Positions 44,370 through 56,222 are shown, numbered from the stretch's first letter. The stretch is 64,000 nt of DNA from Multifurca ochricompacta (GCA_022496185.1 WTXG01000054.1:62001-126000); one strand, 5' to 3'. Notes: generated from the sequence alone by a model not told the origin. Made by a program: numbers and translations.

Positions 44370-46415
44370 ATGGCTACTGGATCACTTAACACTTCTCAGG
44401 CAGATTCACAACAATCTTCTTCCGCCAAACCCCCAAAGCGTTCCCTTTTTTCCAGATCTTATTCCAAGCCTGAGTCCAAAAATAAGGAAAATTCGTCAGC
44501 CTCAGTCTCAGCTTCAGCCTCAGCCTTACCTCTCCACACAAATCCGATCAAGTCTGCTACTCAGTCACTGTCCGCCCAACCCGACAATTCCGCTTCAATT
44601 CCACCAGCAAGTACGACGACCCCTTCTTCATCCCCACTTCCAAACCCTACCTTGAATGGTCCAACCAAATCAGATACCGCAACGGGTGCGAATCCCCAAC
44701 AAGGGCCGGTCCCGACTGCTTCCCAACCCACGGCTGAGCAAGCCTCAGCTCAGGCCACGACTACATCGATAACCCCCTCTACATTGCCTTCTTCATCTGC
44801 CACTTTCGAACCTCCCGCTGACGATCCTGACCGCGAGAAAGAAAAGGACAAGGGCTCCCTTTCTACCACTCTCACGGGCACACATCAAACTCGTGTCTCA
44901 CGCAAAGACGCGCACACAGCATCAGAAGGCGCCCACTCCTCCACCGCGGCAGAACAACCCCCCTCCCCGAAAGCCGCGGCCAAACGCAAGGCCCCGAAGC
45001 GTCAGTCTTCTCCCCGCGTGTCTTTCATTTCCCGCCTACTCCATGCCCTCGTACCGTGTGTTGGTCCCTCACACTTGCCAACTGAGGCTACCCACGATGT
45101 AGTCTCCGATTCTACCGCTTTGCGCGAGAAGCCGTTAACTCGTGACGTAGAGAAAGACCCGTCCCTCCACCCAGTTCAAGAGACTCCAATCACTAATGAA
45201 TCTATCTCGGAACAACCCCATCCTAGCGCAGAGCTCCCTTCCTCTCCCCCTCCTCCTGTCGTAGAGCCCGCTCTTCAACCGCTAACTGTAACACCCCTGT
45301 TCCCATTACGACAGATAATAAAGAGGTGGACATCCTCGTTCCCCCAACCCCTACCAAGGTCATTCCAGAGTCAGAACCCGGGGGAGTCACATCCAGTGCT
45401 GTCGTTCCTCCCGGTTCTACTGCTGAGGAGGTGGCTCAACTCCGCATCCAACTGGCTCATGATTCCTCGTCGGGAGATGAGAGTGATGGGACTAGTTTCA
45501 CGGAGGACGAGGAGGTAGAGGATGTTCCAGGCATCGATGAGGTCGAGGATGATGAAGATAGACTGATTCTGAATGGGGCGCAGGAATACCGATTGGTTCC
45601 GTAAGTAGTTTTCTATCCCGATTCAGTACCTGCACTTGATCTCAGTCGACGTCCGTTCTTTCTCAAAGGATGGGGTTCCCCGACCGCTCCTACCACCGAT
45701 TTCACCCCAACATGCTGGACGTAAATGCCTCGTCCTGGACCTTGACGAGACATTGGTGCACAGTAGCTTCAAAGTTAGTTTGTTATCTTTCTTTCTTTTT
45801 CTACGCCCCGATCGATCCTGATGGCAAACTTGGGTGCAGTCGATTCAGCAAGCTGATTACGTCGTCCCGGTTGAAATTGAGTATCACTGGCACAATGTCT
45901 ACGTAATCAAGCGCCCGGGTGTGGATAATTTTTTGAAAAAGATGGGCGAAATTTACGAGGTTGTAGTGTTCACAGCGAGCTTGAGCAAGGTTTGCCCTCA
46001 CATTCGAGATTGATTTATTGATTTCCTTGTCTCACCCGCAAGTGTTTAGTATGCGGACCCTGTATTGGACAAACTGGATATTCATCACGTCGTCGCGCAT
46101 CGATTGTTCCGAGAAAGTTGTTATAACCACAAGGGAAATTATGTCAAGGTAACTTGACACTGGTGCATAAGAAATGACCTTTATTTAATTAATTAATTAC
46201 TTTTACAGGACTTGTCACAACTCGGTCGTCCGATTGCTGACACGATCATCCTGGACAACTCACCAGCGTCCTACATTTTCCATCCGAACAATGCCGTCCC
46301 AGTCTCTTCATGGTTTAACGATCCCCATGACACGGAGCTTACCGACTTGTGTCCTTTCCTTGCGGACTTGAGCACTACGGACGATGTACGGGGAGTACTA
46401 GATGGTGGTTTGTAG
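44370..46415 (+). CDS. HAD-family CTD small phosphatase-like (Psr1/SCP type)
   Basis: ATG 44370. The N-terminal about 400 residues are Ser/Pro/Thr-rich and disordered with basic patches ([18 protein letters not shown]) and an acidic end ([18 protein letters not shown]). The C-terminal catalytic domain is clear: [19 protein letters not shown] (the DLDET nucleophile motif), then after an intron [70 protein letters not shown], and [15 protein letters not shown] (the second Asp motif), ending at 46415. This is the SCP/Psr1/Nem1-like phosphatase family acting on Ser/Thr; the long N-terminus is like Psr1/Psr2, plasma-membrane proteins of stress response. Frames shift near 45290-45300 and again near 45640-45670, probably missing bases. 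Four introns are seen downstream of 45600. Confidence 0.88.
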
Positions 46416-49174
46416 ACTGGCACCACTTTCGCCGAGTTGCGCAGTCTAGCTTACCTATGTCCCCTGCCTCCTTTCTGGCTTTGCGGTGCTCGGCCTCCCT
46501 TTGTTCGTTTCTCTTGGTCGTTTTCGGTTAATTGGTACATACAATCAACAATTCTTTATACCCCGCAATCAAGTCGGTCACATTCGTATCAACTTTGCTT
46601 CTCTGCTTCTTTGCGCAATTACACAACCTCTGTCTCCTGTCTCTCTCTGTCTCTCTCCCTCTCCATAGCTGCCAGTGGCTACCCAAACACCGAACACGTT
46701 TTCTTTGGTGCCGTCGTCGTCGGTATACACCCCACTTAGGTACATGCCATGCCTTACACGCTCACCACCCTCCTTTTATTTTTTTAAAAAAACTATACGA
46801 AAAGATACATTGCCCCCTTTCTCTCTTCTCTCCCCGGAGGGATAGGGAAACCGCATATGTTTCTACTCTTGCTTTATCACGTGTATCCAATTGCCCTCCC
46901 CTCCCCCTTCCCTTGGCCCTCACCCTTCTACTACTATTACTACTACCACGAGACTTTTTTCCCAATTGGATTGTTTGTTCTTCTTCCCTCCCTCGCTTTT
47001 TCGATTGTATGTAAATTTTTTTTTTCTTTCTTAACCCTCATCCTCCCTTTGACAATTTCTTTTTTTTTTTTTTGTTGTGTCCTTGCTTTTTTTTCTCTAT
47101 TTTATCCTACCTGGCCTTGCAATTTTTTTTTTTTTTCACGAACTTGTTACGAAGTGAAAAAAATAAAATAAATATATATACATATACACATACAATGTGA
47201 CGACCTTTTTTTTTTCTTTTTTTTTTTTCGGGTGGTGTTAGTGGTCACTCCTCGGGTATGAGCTCTCTCCGATTCCGATGCGCGCTCCGATAGTCCGGTC
47301 CGGTCCACCGAGGTGATGACAAGTTACTTAGTTCAGTCAAGTTAAACCCACCCTCCCCCCCCGTGGGGTGTTCCGTTCTTTTGCCATCACATCATGCCAA
47401 ATGCCAAAAGACCTATACGGATATATGAGTGTGTATAGGGGGGGGGGGGGGGGTCGAACGTTCCAAAAATATAGGTACCGCTTTAGCATCATGTCCCATG
47501 TCTAATGTCTATTATTATTATCCCTAACCAGAACGATGTTTCCTTACGACTTTACTTCTAACACCCATGCAAAAATAAAATAAAGAAAAAGATGAACCTG
47601 TTAAATATAGCCCAGTGAGCATGGACATTAACTCCATTCTATACATACCAGAGCCCGAGCACGATGGAAGGAAGCGAGATTCTAACCCCTCGGCGCTAGC
47701 CATATGGTATCCATCCATCCACTTTGTGTGTGTGTGTGCGTGTAATGTTAAATGTCGAAGCAACTGACACCTAGCACCTTCTGCACCCTCTTCCCAAATC
47801 AATCAACCATCATTATCATTATCAACCATCATCATATCATTGGAGAAAAAGAAACTTGGAGATTCTCCCAAATGTGAAGGGGTGGGTGGGTTGGGTAGGA
47901 GTTGTTGCAGCGGCTTGCTTCCAAGCAAGCCAAGACCCTTTTTTTTTTTCTTCCTCCCCCCCCCACCTTCGTTGGGTGAGGAGGAGGGTGAGGGTGTGCT
48001 GATGAAATTTTATTGTAAATATTTTGACAAGCAGACAGAGAAAGCGGTGATTATTTGTTGTTGTTAGCCCCCTCCTCCTCTCAGACAAGACGGATTCAAA
48101 TTTGTGTGCTCTTGCCTCTCGGCTTATTGCTACACCACCACCGCTACCACACATCACACTATCTAATCCGTTACCCCCCCCCCCCGCCACCGCCGCCGCT
48201 CAGTTGGACGTTAGTTCCGTATTTTTGAATGAGATTATGTGTATGTGACGGGGTCATACCTTCAATGCAAAGGATCAAAATTAAAAGATCTAAAGAAAAG
48301 AAGAGAAAGAATGTGTTTGCGAACAAAGCTCAGCTTGGCAGTTCCATTTCCATCCATGCAAGCAAGCAAGCACGTGCACGCGGGTCATTTTGGCTCAAAA
48401 GTACAGTACAAAAGTATGACGTATGACGTACCTTTTACTTTCATCGTGATGATACTAGTGTACTTTTGTTTTTATTTTAATTCAAGGTTGAGGTTCGGTT
48501 GATGTTCATAGTTGACTTGTGTGACAACACAACCCTGTTCCGTTCTCTCTATATATCCCCGAAGGTCATACAGTAACGGTTCTCGCTCGCTTGATCCGTG
48601 ACTGACCCTGATCTTGTTGACCCTGACCTGACGGACTCACCCCTCCGCTCTCCTTAGATCGGTCAGTTCACGTAAAAGTGAAAAAAAAAAGACAGCTTTT
48701 TGTCAGTCAAATGGGATTGTCAGGCTGTTTTGTTTCGTTCTAATTCGTCCTTGTCTTATTTATTATGTGTTAAGAATTTGTTTTTTTTTGGGGGGGGGTT
48801 TTTTTTTAAAAGCGTCCTTTCGTCCTCGTCCTTATGACGTGGGCGGGACCTTTCATTCCCTGGTGGCGAAATGAATGAATTGCATTAATCCCCGTTAATT
48901 CCCGATAATAATAATTCGGGGATGATGCAGAATACTCATAAATAAATAAAAACCACTTAACATGGGGGAAGGGGGGGGGAGGGGATAGAACTGATTGACT
49001 TACCTTGACTTGACTGGAACAGAGGAGTAAACTTTTTTTTTTTGAAAAATGACAACATCTCCTCGCATGAATATCCCCCCCCCTCAATCATATTCAATTA
49101 GAAAAAAAAAAAGAATCAAGTATGGGAAATATATATATATTATATGTATACAAGCGGACGAAAAAAAAAGGACA
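46416..49174. other. Long intergenic region, homopolymer rich
   Basis: 2.76 kb with no conserved coding sequence. Many T, C and G runs (47070-47130, 47205-47230, a G14 run at about 47440, C11 at 48175, A10 at 49035), a CA/TG microsatellite at 47725-47740, and a TATA-rich stretch at 49130-49150. It holds the 3' UTR of the phosphatase and the terminator of the BTB gene; I see no rRNA or tRNA structure. Confidence 0.5.
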
Positions 49175-51257
49175 TTACGATGCAGTGTCACGACGGTGAT
49201 GCCGTTGCCCACGCGGCGGAACGGGGTTCTCGGGCCTGAGCGAGCAATACAAGAAATGACGCCGGGGGAGCGTCGCGCTCGCCATACCTGCCACCGCCGC
49301 TACGCGCGCTCCGAGAGGAGCCGTGTCCGTACCGCTTCCACGTACGCCGAGCGAGAACATACGATCGAAAACTGGGGGTAAAAGAAAAAAAAAAAAATAG
49401 TGTTGGTTTTATTAAATTTTTTTTTATTGAAGCATGGGGGTACACGTACGTGTGGCTATGAACGCCTTGGCGGTCATTTGACATGTGAGGTGTGAGAGCG
49501 CCAATGGAGGGCTGACACCTTCTAGCGTGCGGAGGTAACGGAAGACCATCGAGGGCTGGCAAGGGCCAAAACGGAAAACCGCTTGGTAGGCCTGACGCCA
49601 CTTTTCGTCAAGCAATCGAGCACATGTGGACGGGTCTGGGCAAGACGGGCACTATATATGATGATGTGAGGAGGGGGTTTGGAATAAGTTCATATGTTGG
49701 ATAGGGTCTTCTTGGAGAAGATCAGACGTACGCATTCGTATTCTTTGGCAATTTGGACAAGGCCCAACTTGAGCACTCTTTCAAGGAACCAGGTCCGTCT
49801 ATGGTGTGGATGAGAACAGCGCCAAGTAAGTAAGCGATTGCGATGCGGGTGGAAAAAGGGAGTAAAAAAAAAAGAAAAGACTTTCTTACCGCTTCTCAAG
49901 CTTGAGCAACGTCTCACCGCTAAGCGTATTAAGCTCTTGTTCCGGCCATCCGCCTGGATTGTCAAGCACGAAGCGTGAGGCCTCGCGATATAGCTCTTCT
50001 TCCTCAAAAAGCTCCGCGATACGCATCGCCTTGATCGGCCGACCGGCCGCATGCGTCAAGAGAAAATTGAGACAGATTCGTTGCAGAGAGGGCATGCAGA
50101 GCTTGTTCCCGATGTTCATGAGACCCTCCACGTTGTTCCAAGTGATTGTGCACTCCATGCTGCGCCCATAAGGTCAAGAACGCACCCTCCTCCCGCTTTA
50201 TTTGCAAAAGAAAGGGCCTACCCAGGATAGACGAACCGAAGAAAGTCGTGGAACGTGCTCGCCTGGACGCGCGTGCGTGAGACAAGGTGGGGGAGTAAGC
50301 AGCAGTCAAGGCGACGATTTAAAAGAAGTGATACCTTTTCCTCCTTGAGTACTATAACAGCATCTGGGTTTTGACGATGTTTGCCGGGCACCTCTGCACT
50401 TCCGCGTTTCCAAGAAAGGTTGGTAACCCGATTTCCTGTCCCTTTATCGGAATCCTTGGAAGCACCTCCTCCTCGAGTCGCAGAAGCATTGGCACCGGCA
50501 CCCCCTTCGAGCCTTTCCAAGCTCTCCAGTCGTGCAGCCTCATGGCCTTTCTTCTTCTTCTGAATATGAATTTCACTCTCCAGGGGCGTATTTGATTCAG
50601 CACCATGAGTCAGTCCGGTGTCCTTCCCGCCTTCGACAATAGTTGAACTGGGCGAATCGATGACCTCTGGTTCACTCGACTCTGAAATGTCGATGTCGAG
50701 CTCGTCAGGGTCCAAGTCGGGGTCCATGGGTGCAAACGTCATAGCTGTCGGCGCATCAGAACGCATCTTGGTCCCGGGTACTGTGGGGGGTTGGGAGATG
50801 GTGATGACAGAAGACATGGAAAGGGGACGTCCTGTCTCTGCCCAATTTCCACTGAGAGCGGCCTGGAAGAAAGGAGAGGAGAACCAGAGGACCTCCTTGT
50901 GAGCCCTGCAATAGAATGTCCGTATGTGAATGAAATGATTTGTTAATGTTTGAGAAATGACCACACGCACCAGAATGTCGTGCTCTCGACGATAATTTTG
51001 ACCGTCCCAGGGAAATTTGACTGTTTTGTAAACGCTTCGTCGACATCAATAGGCTCCTGGGAATCGCTGTTGCTGAGCTCGGAGACGGCGTCTTCTGAAT
51101 CGGCGCCTTCAAGGAAACATGGGGGTGACCCAGCGGAGGAGCGAAATATACCCGCTGCTGCGGCATGTGTTTCTGTTGGCGAACTCAGAGGGGCGGAAGT
51201 ATTTGATTGGCCGCGGGAGTTGCGTGCGATGAGGATATAAGAAGGGTTGGTTGTCAT
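49175..51257 (-). CDS. BTB/POZ domain protein
   Basis: ATG 51257. After a short Ser/Ala-rich N-terminus a BTB domain begins (PGTVKIIVESTTFW then, across an intron, RAHKEVLWFSSPFFQAALSG, the conserved A-H-K/R-x-V-L..S-x-F-F core). The BTB fold is interrupted by about 150 residues of acidic and Lys-rich insert (DPDLDPDELDIDISESSE), then resumes as TFHDFLRFVYPG and CTITWNNVEGLMNIGNKLCM. A helical region follows (AELFEEEELYREASRFVLD, WFLERVLKLGLVQIAKEYE), then FGPCQPSMVFRYLRTLEG and, after an intron, FDRMFSLGVRGSGTD to the stop at 49175. Such inserted BTB proteins are abundant in Agaricomycetes and their function is unknown; many BTB proteins are cullin-3 adaptors or homodimerise. The last exon could be read in a second frame ending at 49188. 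Confidence 0.8.
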
Positions 51258-51501
51258 TGTAGAGGTTGCTGTAAGGATTAGGGCAAGAGTGAGAGCAAGA
51301 GCAAATGACTTTGCATGTACTGGGAGGTATATTAGTCAATCCATAGAGATGGCTGTGTTACTCGTGTTATGATTATATTTCAGATTTGTGATTTCACCAG
51401 CACTGGTGCAAGGCAAGGCAAGAGGAGGAGGCAGTGAGTGTGTGTTTTTTGTTTTACCATGTTTATATTTACAATTATTTTATTTTTACTTTCTTCGCAT
51501 C
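51258..51501. other. BTB promoter region
   Basis: Upstream of the BTB start and of the tRNA. The lone AT-rich stretch is 51455-51495. No other feature seen. Confidence 0.35.
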
Positions 51502-51583
51502 GGCGCTATAGTGTAGTGGCTATCACAACGGATTCTGATTAGGGCCACTTTCCGTTAACCCAGGTTCGAACCCTGGTAGCGCC
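51502..51583 (+). tRNA. tRNA-Gln(CUG) with an 11-nt intron
   Basis: Acceptor stem GGCGCTA / TAGCGCC pairs 7 of 7. D-arm GTGTAGTGGCTATCAC, T-arm CCAGG-TTCGAAC-CCTGG. Anticodon stem ACGGA (51528-51532) pairs with TCCGT (51551-51555). The 18 nt between them are a 7-nt loop with anticodon CTG at 51535-51537 plus an 11-nt intron (51539-51549) in the canonical place, one base 3' of the anticodon. The B-box is GGTTCGAAC. Gln identity rests on the anticodon and the likeness to yeast tRNA-Gln(CUG). CCA is not encoded, as usual in eukaryotes. Confidence 0.95.
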
Positions 51584-51590
51584 TTTCTTT
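51584..51590 (+). terminator. RNA polymerase III terminator
   Basis: A T-rich stretch (tttcttttt) directly after the tRNA acceptor stem; the T5 run is a standard Pol III stop. Confidence 0.75.
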
Positions 51591-52625
51591 TTGTATCGTA
51601 TCGAACCCTTGAGTTGAGTGTGGTTGTGGTTGTGATTGATCAGGCTGCATGGCAACAGCAACAGCAACAGCAACATCAACATCATCCATCCATCATGTGG
51701 CGTAGTGACCACGCCAATGGTAAGAAAAGGCTAGAAATGAAGTAAGTGCAACATGCCATGTAGTACCTTGTGAGGTTCACTACACTAGGTGACACCACAT
51801 ATTCATGTATTAGGTCCTGTGACCAACTGGGATGGTTTGGTTTGACGGGTCGATGCCTGCTTTTTGATGTTCTCAGGCCAACTTACCAACCCTGCTGCAC
51901 GCGGCTGCTCTACCCAAACCGGCGGTCGTGTGACGGCCGTTTGACAGTGCCATGATACGACTGGAACTCGTGGCTCTGTGAAAAAAAAGAAAAAAAAAAA
52001 CAAGTGTAGCGTGAGATCGCATATGTTGTCCAACATATGAAGAATTAATGGCCAACTTACCAGCGCTGGACAGGAGGACGCCGCCATCGGCCACAGACAG
52101 AGGGCCTTCCTTGCAAGGGATAACCAGGGGGGGCGAGGTGATCTCGTATCATTCATTTACAGTCGGAACGGAACAATATAAATGGATATCAGAGGTTGAG
52201 AGACCACTCTAAGTCCCGTAGCGAAGACAATCTGTACAGGTGTTCGGAATAGGAAAGCCGTTCAGGCCGGGCTCAATCCCTAACGAGCTATGGGCACATG
52301 GGCACGGGAGGGCAAAGACACGAACAACCTCTTTAGGTGAGTGCCGTGGCCGTCAATGTCACTGTCAATGTCAATGAAAGGGAAAGAAACAATAAAATAA
52401 TAAAAATAAAACTAGTATGGCACTTCATTTCGCTTGTTAGCGTTAGTTGGTGAGAGATGAATGTGTTCCCACGTGTGTGTAAATAAAAAGCGAAGCGAGA
52501 TGCCGTCAAATAGTGAGACACGTTGAGGGGTTTACTTCTCACAACACTACTACTCTCTCTCTCCATAAAAGTACCACTATCATTAATCCCTTTTTTTTTG
52601 GCCCTCATTTTTCTTTCGTGCCATC
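51591..52625. other. Intergenic with possible spliced minus-strand transcript
   Basis: No conserved protein is coded here. The minus strand has splice-like pieces: GTAAGTTGGCC after about 52065 with an acceptor tttttttcacag ending near 51975, and a second GTAAGTTGGCC near 51885. The exons would encode only short, unfamiliar peptides. Also present are aacagc repeats (51653-51680) and gtcaatgtc repeats at 52353-52376. Confidence 0.35.
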
Positions 52626-54406
52626 ATGTCATTCTCATCGTTCTCTCGGCCTCTTGTCTCACCGACAACCCCTCAATCTGTGTCTGGTGCCAATACTCTT
52701 AGCATTGAGTCCATGTTTGGACAAATCATGGAGGTGGTCCTCAAATCTGTCAGTGCTATGCGTCCGCGCCTCTCTCCCCCCCCTCCTTGAGCGCGTTCAC
52801 GAATCCCTCTTGACACCTTTTTTGGTTTACAGCGCTCGGAGATTGCTGAGCTCCGCCAGGAATGTACTGAATTGCGCCAGGCTAACCTGAGCTTGGAGCG
52901 TCAGGTTAGGGAAGGTATCGTTGCAGCAGTATGTAACCTTCCTTTCCCAGTTCGTCGCGCAACAAAAAAGACTAACCGACTGACAGCAACTTCGCAGCCC
53001 TCATCTTGGGACTCCAGGGTTCAACACCCCAGCTCCGAGCTCTCCCCAGCTTCGTGCAAAGTCCCCTTTCCTGAACTCGAGTTCTATTCCTTCTCTTGCC
53101 GTCCCCCCTTCTATACATATAGCATCGCCATTAGGTATCAATAGCGCGACTTCCTATCCTTTCGGACCCATCCGTGAAATACCTGGCTTCTATGTGGTCA
53201 TTCCTGCTGGAGGCGCCGGTACGCGCCTATGGCCTTTGTCGCGGGAAAACCACCCCAAGTTCCTTCTCGATGTGACCCTTCAGGGTCGTAGCCTGATTCA
53301 AGCAACCTGGGACCGTCTATTACCACTCACCGGTGCCGATCGTCTCACGGTCGTTGCTGGACCTGCTCATGTCAGGAGCATACACGAACAGCTCCCTGAT
53401 TTATTACCGCCCAACCTTTTCTGTGAACCCGGACCAAAGGATTCAATGGCTGCAATCGGACTAGCTGCCGCGATCCTCGCCCAGCGTGACTCAGATGCCG
53501 TCATTGGTTCTTTCGCTGCAGACCATATGATCTCCGGCGATGATGCATTCCTCACTGCCGTCTCTGAGGCTGTGCAAGTCGCACATAAGGGTTATCTTGT
53601 CACCATTGGCATTGCTCCCTCTCACCCATCCACGGGTTTTGGTTATGTACGATTGGGTGAAAGGCTTGACATCTCTGAGGCACCCAACGCGCGCCTCGTG
53701 TCAAGCTTTAAAGAAAAGCCTGACGCGCGCACAGCCGCCGCGTACATCGCCACCGGTTCGTACCGTTGGAATGCAGGCATGTTCGTGACAAAGGCTACGT
53801 TCTTGCTGGAGCTGCTCAGGGAGTACAAACCCGAACTTGAGGAAGGTCTTAGAAAAATTGCTGCCGTCTGGGATGATGAGTCAAGGCGCAACAAGGTACT
53901 TGAAGAAGTGTGGCCTGGCCTCGAAAAGATTGCCATTGATCATGCTGTTGCGGAGCCAGCGGCATTGGGGGGTCGTGTGGCCGTCGTGCCAGCGACGTTC
54001 GGTGCGCATGCACCTTTCGCCGCTAGGGTTGTGTAGACTAAACGGTGACGGTGACGGTTCCACAGGTTGGGATGACGTAGGAGACTTTTCGTCAATTGCC
54101 GAACTCTTGCCCGCAGAAGCAAATCAACCCCGCATTCTTGGCGATAGCGGGCTCGGTGCGTTCACTGTTTCGTTTCGATTGGGTAATAACCAAAAAGCTT
54201 ACGTGTCCACAACAGTCCTTACAGAGCAAGTCGCTGGCGGCATTGTCGTGCCTGGCTCTGGACGGCTTGTTGCGTGTCTCGGCGTAGACGATCTCGTCAT
54301 CGTCGATATGCCTGACACCCTACTGGTTACGACCCGTGCTCGTTCGCAAGAAGTGAAAAGACTTGTCAAGAAAGCCAAGGATGCTGGTTGGCGCGCGCTG
54401 CTATGA
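52626..54406 (+). CDS. Bacterial-type mannose-1-phosphate guanylyltransferase (ManC-like) with fungal N-terminal extension
   Basis: Catalyses GTP + mannose-1-phosphate to GDP-mannose. ATG 52626. Exons 1-3 encode a fungal-looking extension of about 170 residues: a short coiled coil (EIAELRQECTELRQANLSLE), then Ser/Pro-rich sequence. The catalytic domain follows without a break: FYVVIPAGGAGTRLWPLSR (the pyrophosphorylase GGxGTRLWPLS motif), HPKFLLDV, CEPGPKDSMAAIGLAAAIL, VIGSFAADHMI, PSHPSTGFGYVRLGE, FKEKPDARTAAAYI, SYRWNAGMFV and, across an intron at 54002-54065, TFG|WDDVGDFSSI, ending LVKKAKDAGWRALL. These motifs match the ManC/type II family, especially actinobacterial forms, not the usual fungal VIG9/PSA1 enzyme (which has GGFGTRLRPLT and a left-handed helix domain). 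Four exons join in frame. Origin by horizontal transfer is my inference. Confidence 0.88.
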
Positions 54407-54811
54407 ACAATTACCCTACCTCAATCTTATCTTTTTTTTCTTTCTTTTTCATAATACAGGCAAAATCTATTTTTTTTCAGGTCTTTTTCTACCTTTCTCT
54501 TCTTGGTTTCCAATCGTTCAAGTCTTGTCATCACCTGTCGTTTCATTTTCGTGGACTGTAAGGTTTCGTTGAACTTGAACAGAAGCAGTTAGTTATCTTG
54601 ACCCCTTCTCACTATCGGATAGTATAGCATGTCTACCACCTATGTCACATCGTTACATTGGACCTAATCACTAGTTGTTCACATCATCAAAAGAAAAAAA
54701 AAACGATGAGCTGACCAGTCTCAGGCCTGTCAGTTGTGTGGACGTGGACTTTTAAAAAAATCTTGTCCGACTCGGTCAGTACCATTATTTCTTTTTGGGT
54801 GTTGCCACATC
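54407..54811. other. Intergenic between two plus-strand genes
   Basis: 3' UTR of the guanylyltransferase and promoter of the enoyl-CoA hydratase. T-rich run at 54428-54480. No gene seen. Confidence 0.4.
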
Positions 54812-56222
54812 ATGTCGCCCCTCCTCTTTCGCCGGTGGCGATTCATAACTCGTGCTGCTCCTATCCTTCTCACCAACCGACCACCATACAAGTTCACCTT
54901 CGCATCCGTATCTGCTGCTCGTTTCATGTCCGCCTTTAGCAGCAAGCAATACGAAAACATAATCGCGTCGAGCCCTGAACCAGGGGTCGCTCTCGTGACG
55001 CTCAATCGTCCAAAGGCGCTCAACGCCCTCAACAGTGCGCTGTTCGCAGAATTGAACGAAGCATTGCAATTCGCGGATGCTGATAGGGAGATCGGGGCCA
55101 TCGTCATCACGGGCTCAGAGAAAGCTTTTGCTGGTGCGCTGGGGTTTTTTTAATTTTTCATTGGTGTCTGTCCATATGAAAAAAAAAAAACGCTAAACTA
55201 AAACTAAAACCCAGCTGGTGCTGATATTAAGGAGATGAAGGACAAATCTTGTGAGTGGAACAAATAGTGCTGCTGCCCCCCCCCCCCCCCCAAAAAGTTA
55301 TACGTGATGAGAGTCTGAGAGAAAATTTTCATTCGTTTTGTTTTGTTGGCATTGTTTTGGGCGGGGAATTTAAATTGTTTCAAGTCTCGGACGTGTACCA
55401 GAACAAATTCTTAGAAACCTGGCAGCAAATCACCACAATTCGAAAGCCTATCATCGCCGCCGTCAGTGGTTATGCTGTAAGGATCTCTCTCAGTTCCTCT
55501 CCCTCCCCCCTCTTCCCCTCTTTTTTTAAATTTTTATAAGACATCCCGTGCCGTGCTGATACGAAAGGATTCACATAGCTCGGAGGCGGCTGCGAGCTGG
55601 CGCTGATGGCTGATATCCTCCTCGCTTCATCGACGGCCAAATTCGGGCAACCCGAGGTGAACATCGGTACGATCACGGGCGGTGGAGGGTCTCAACGACT
55701 CGCTCGCGCTGTAGGAAAGTCTCGTGCGATGGAATTAACGTTGACGGGACGGACGTGGAGCGCGAGGGAGGCGGCAGACTGGGGTATGGCGAGTCGTGTC
55801 GTGGAGGAAGAGAAGGAGGGAGCCGTTGTTCGTGAGGCCGTCAAGCTCGCGGCGGAGATTGCGAGCAAGAGTCAGTTGGCGGTGCAGGCTCAGAAGGAGG
55901 CTGTTAATGTTGGTACGTCGCTCACAAACACGCATACTCTTCTTCATAGACCCTCCCACTCATTTTTCGTGATGGTGATGTTCGCCGATCGGTATATATA
56001 TATATGTAGCGTTCGAGCAAGGCTTGTCAGAAGGGTTGAAGACGGAACGTCGACTGTTCCATATGACGTTTGCGACGGCAGATCAAAAAGAAGGTAAGTG
56101 GAATAATTTGGAACGATGACGACCCCCCCATTTTCTGATGCTGGTGCAAAAAAAACAAAAACAAAAAAACAGGCATGGCAGCCTTTGCGGAGAAAAGGAA
56201 GCCAAACTTTACGCACTCGTAA
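54812..56222 (+). CDS. ECHS1: Mitochondrial enoyl-CoA hydratase (ECHS1-like)
   Basis: Hydrates trans-2-enoyl-CoA in mitochondrial beta-oxidation. ATG 54812 starts an Arg/Ser-rich presequence (MSPLLFRRWRFITRAAPIL). Crotonase fold motifs: ALVTLNRPKALNALN, IVITGSEKAFA|GADIKEM (intron between, oxyanion-hole Ala/Gly), PIIAAVSGYA|LGGGCELALMADI with the first catalytic Glu, and FGQPEVNIGTITGGGG with the second. The C-terminus reads AFEQGLSEGLKTE-RRLFHMTFATADQKEG and MAAFAEKRKPNF, the usual end of ECHS1. Five or six introns are seen; one has a C17 run (55277-55293). Length is about 295 residues. No frame error seen in the exons I joined. Confidence 0.93.

Noticed and set aside
46532..47171. Hydrophobic ORFs rich in Leu, Phe and Ser downstream of the phosphatase
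   Set aside because: They come from pyrimidine-rich simple sequence in the 3' flank and have no conserved feature.
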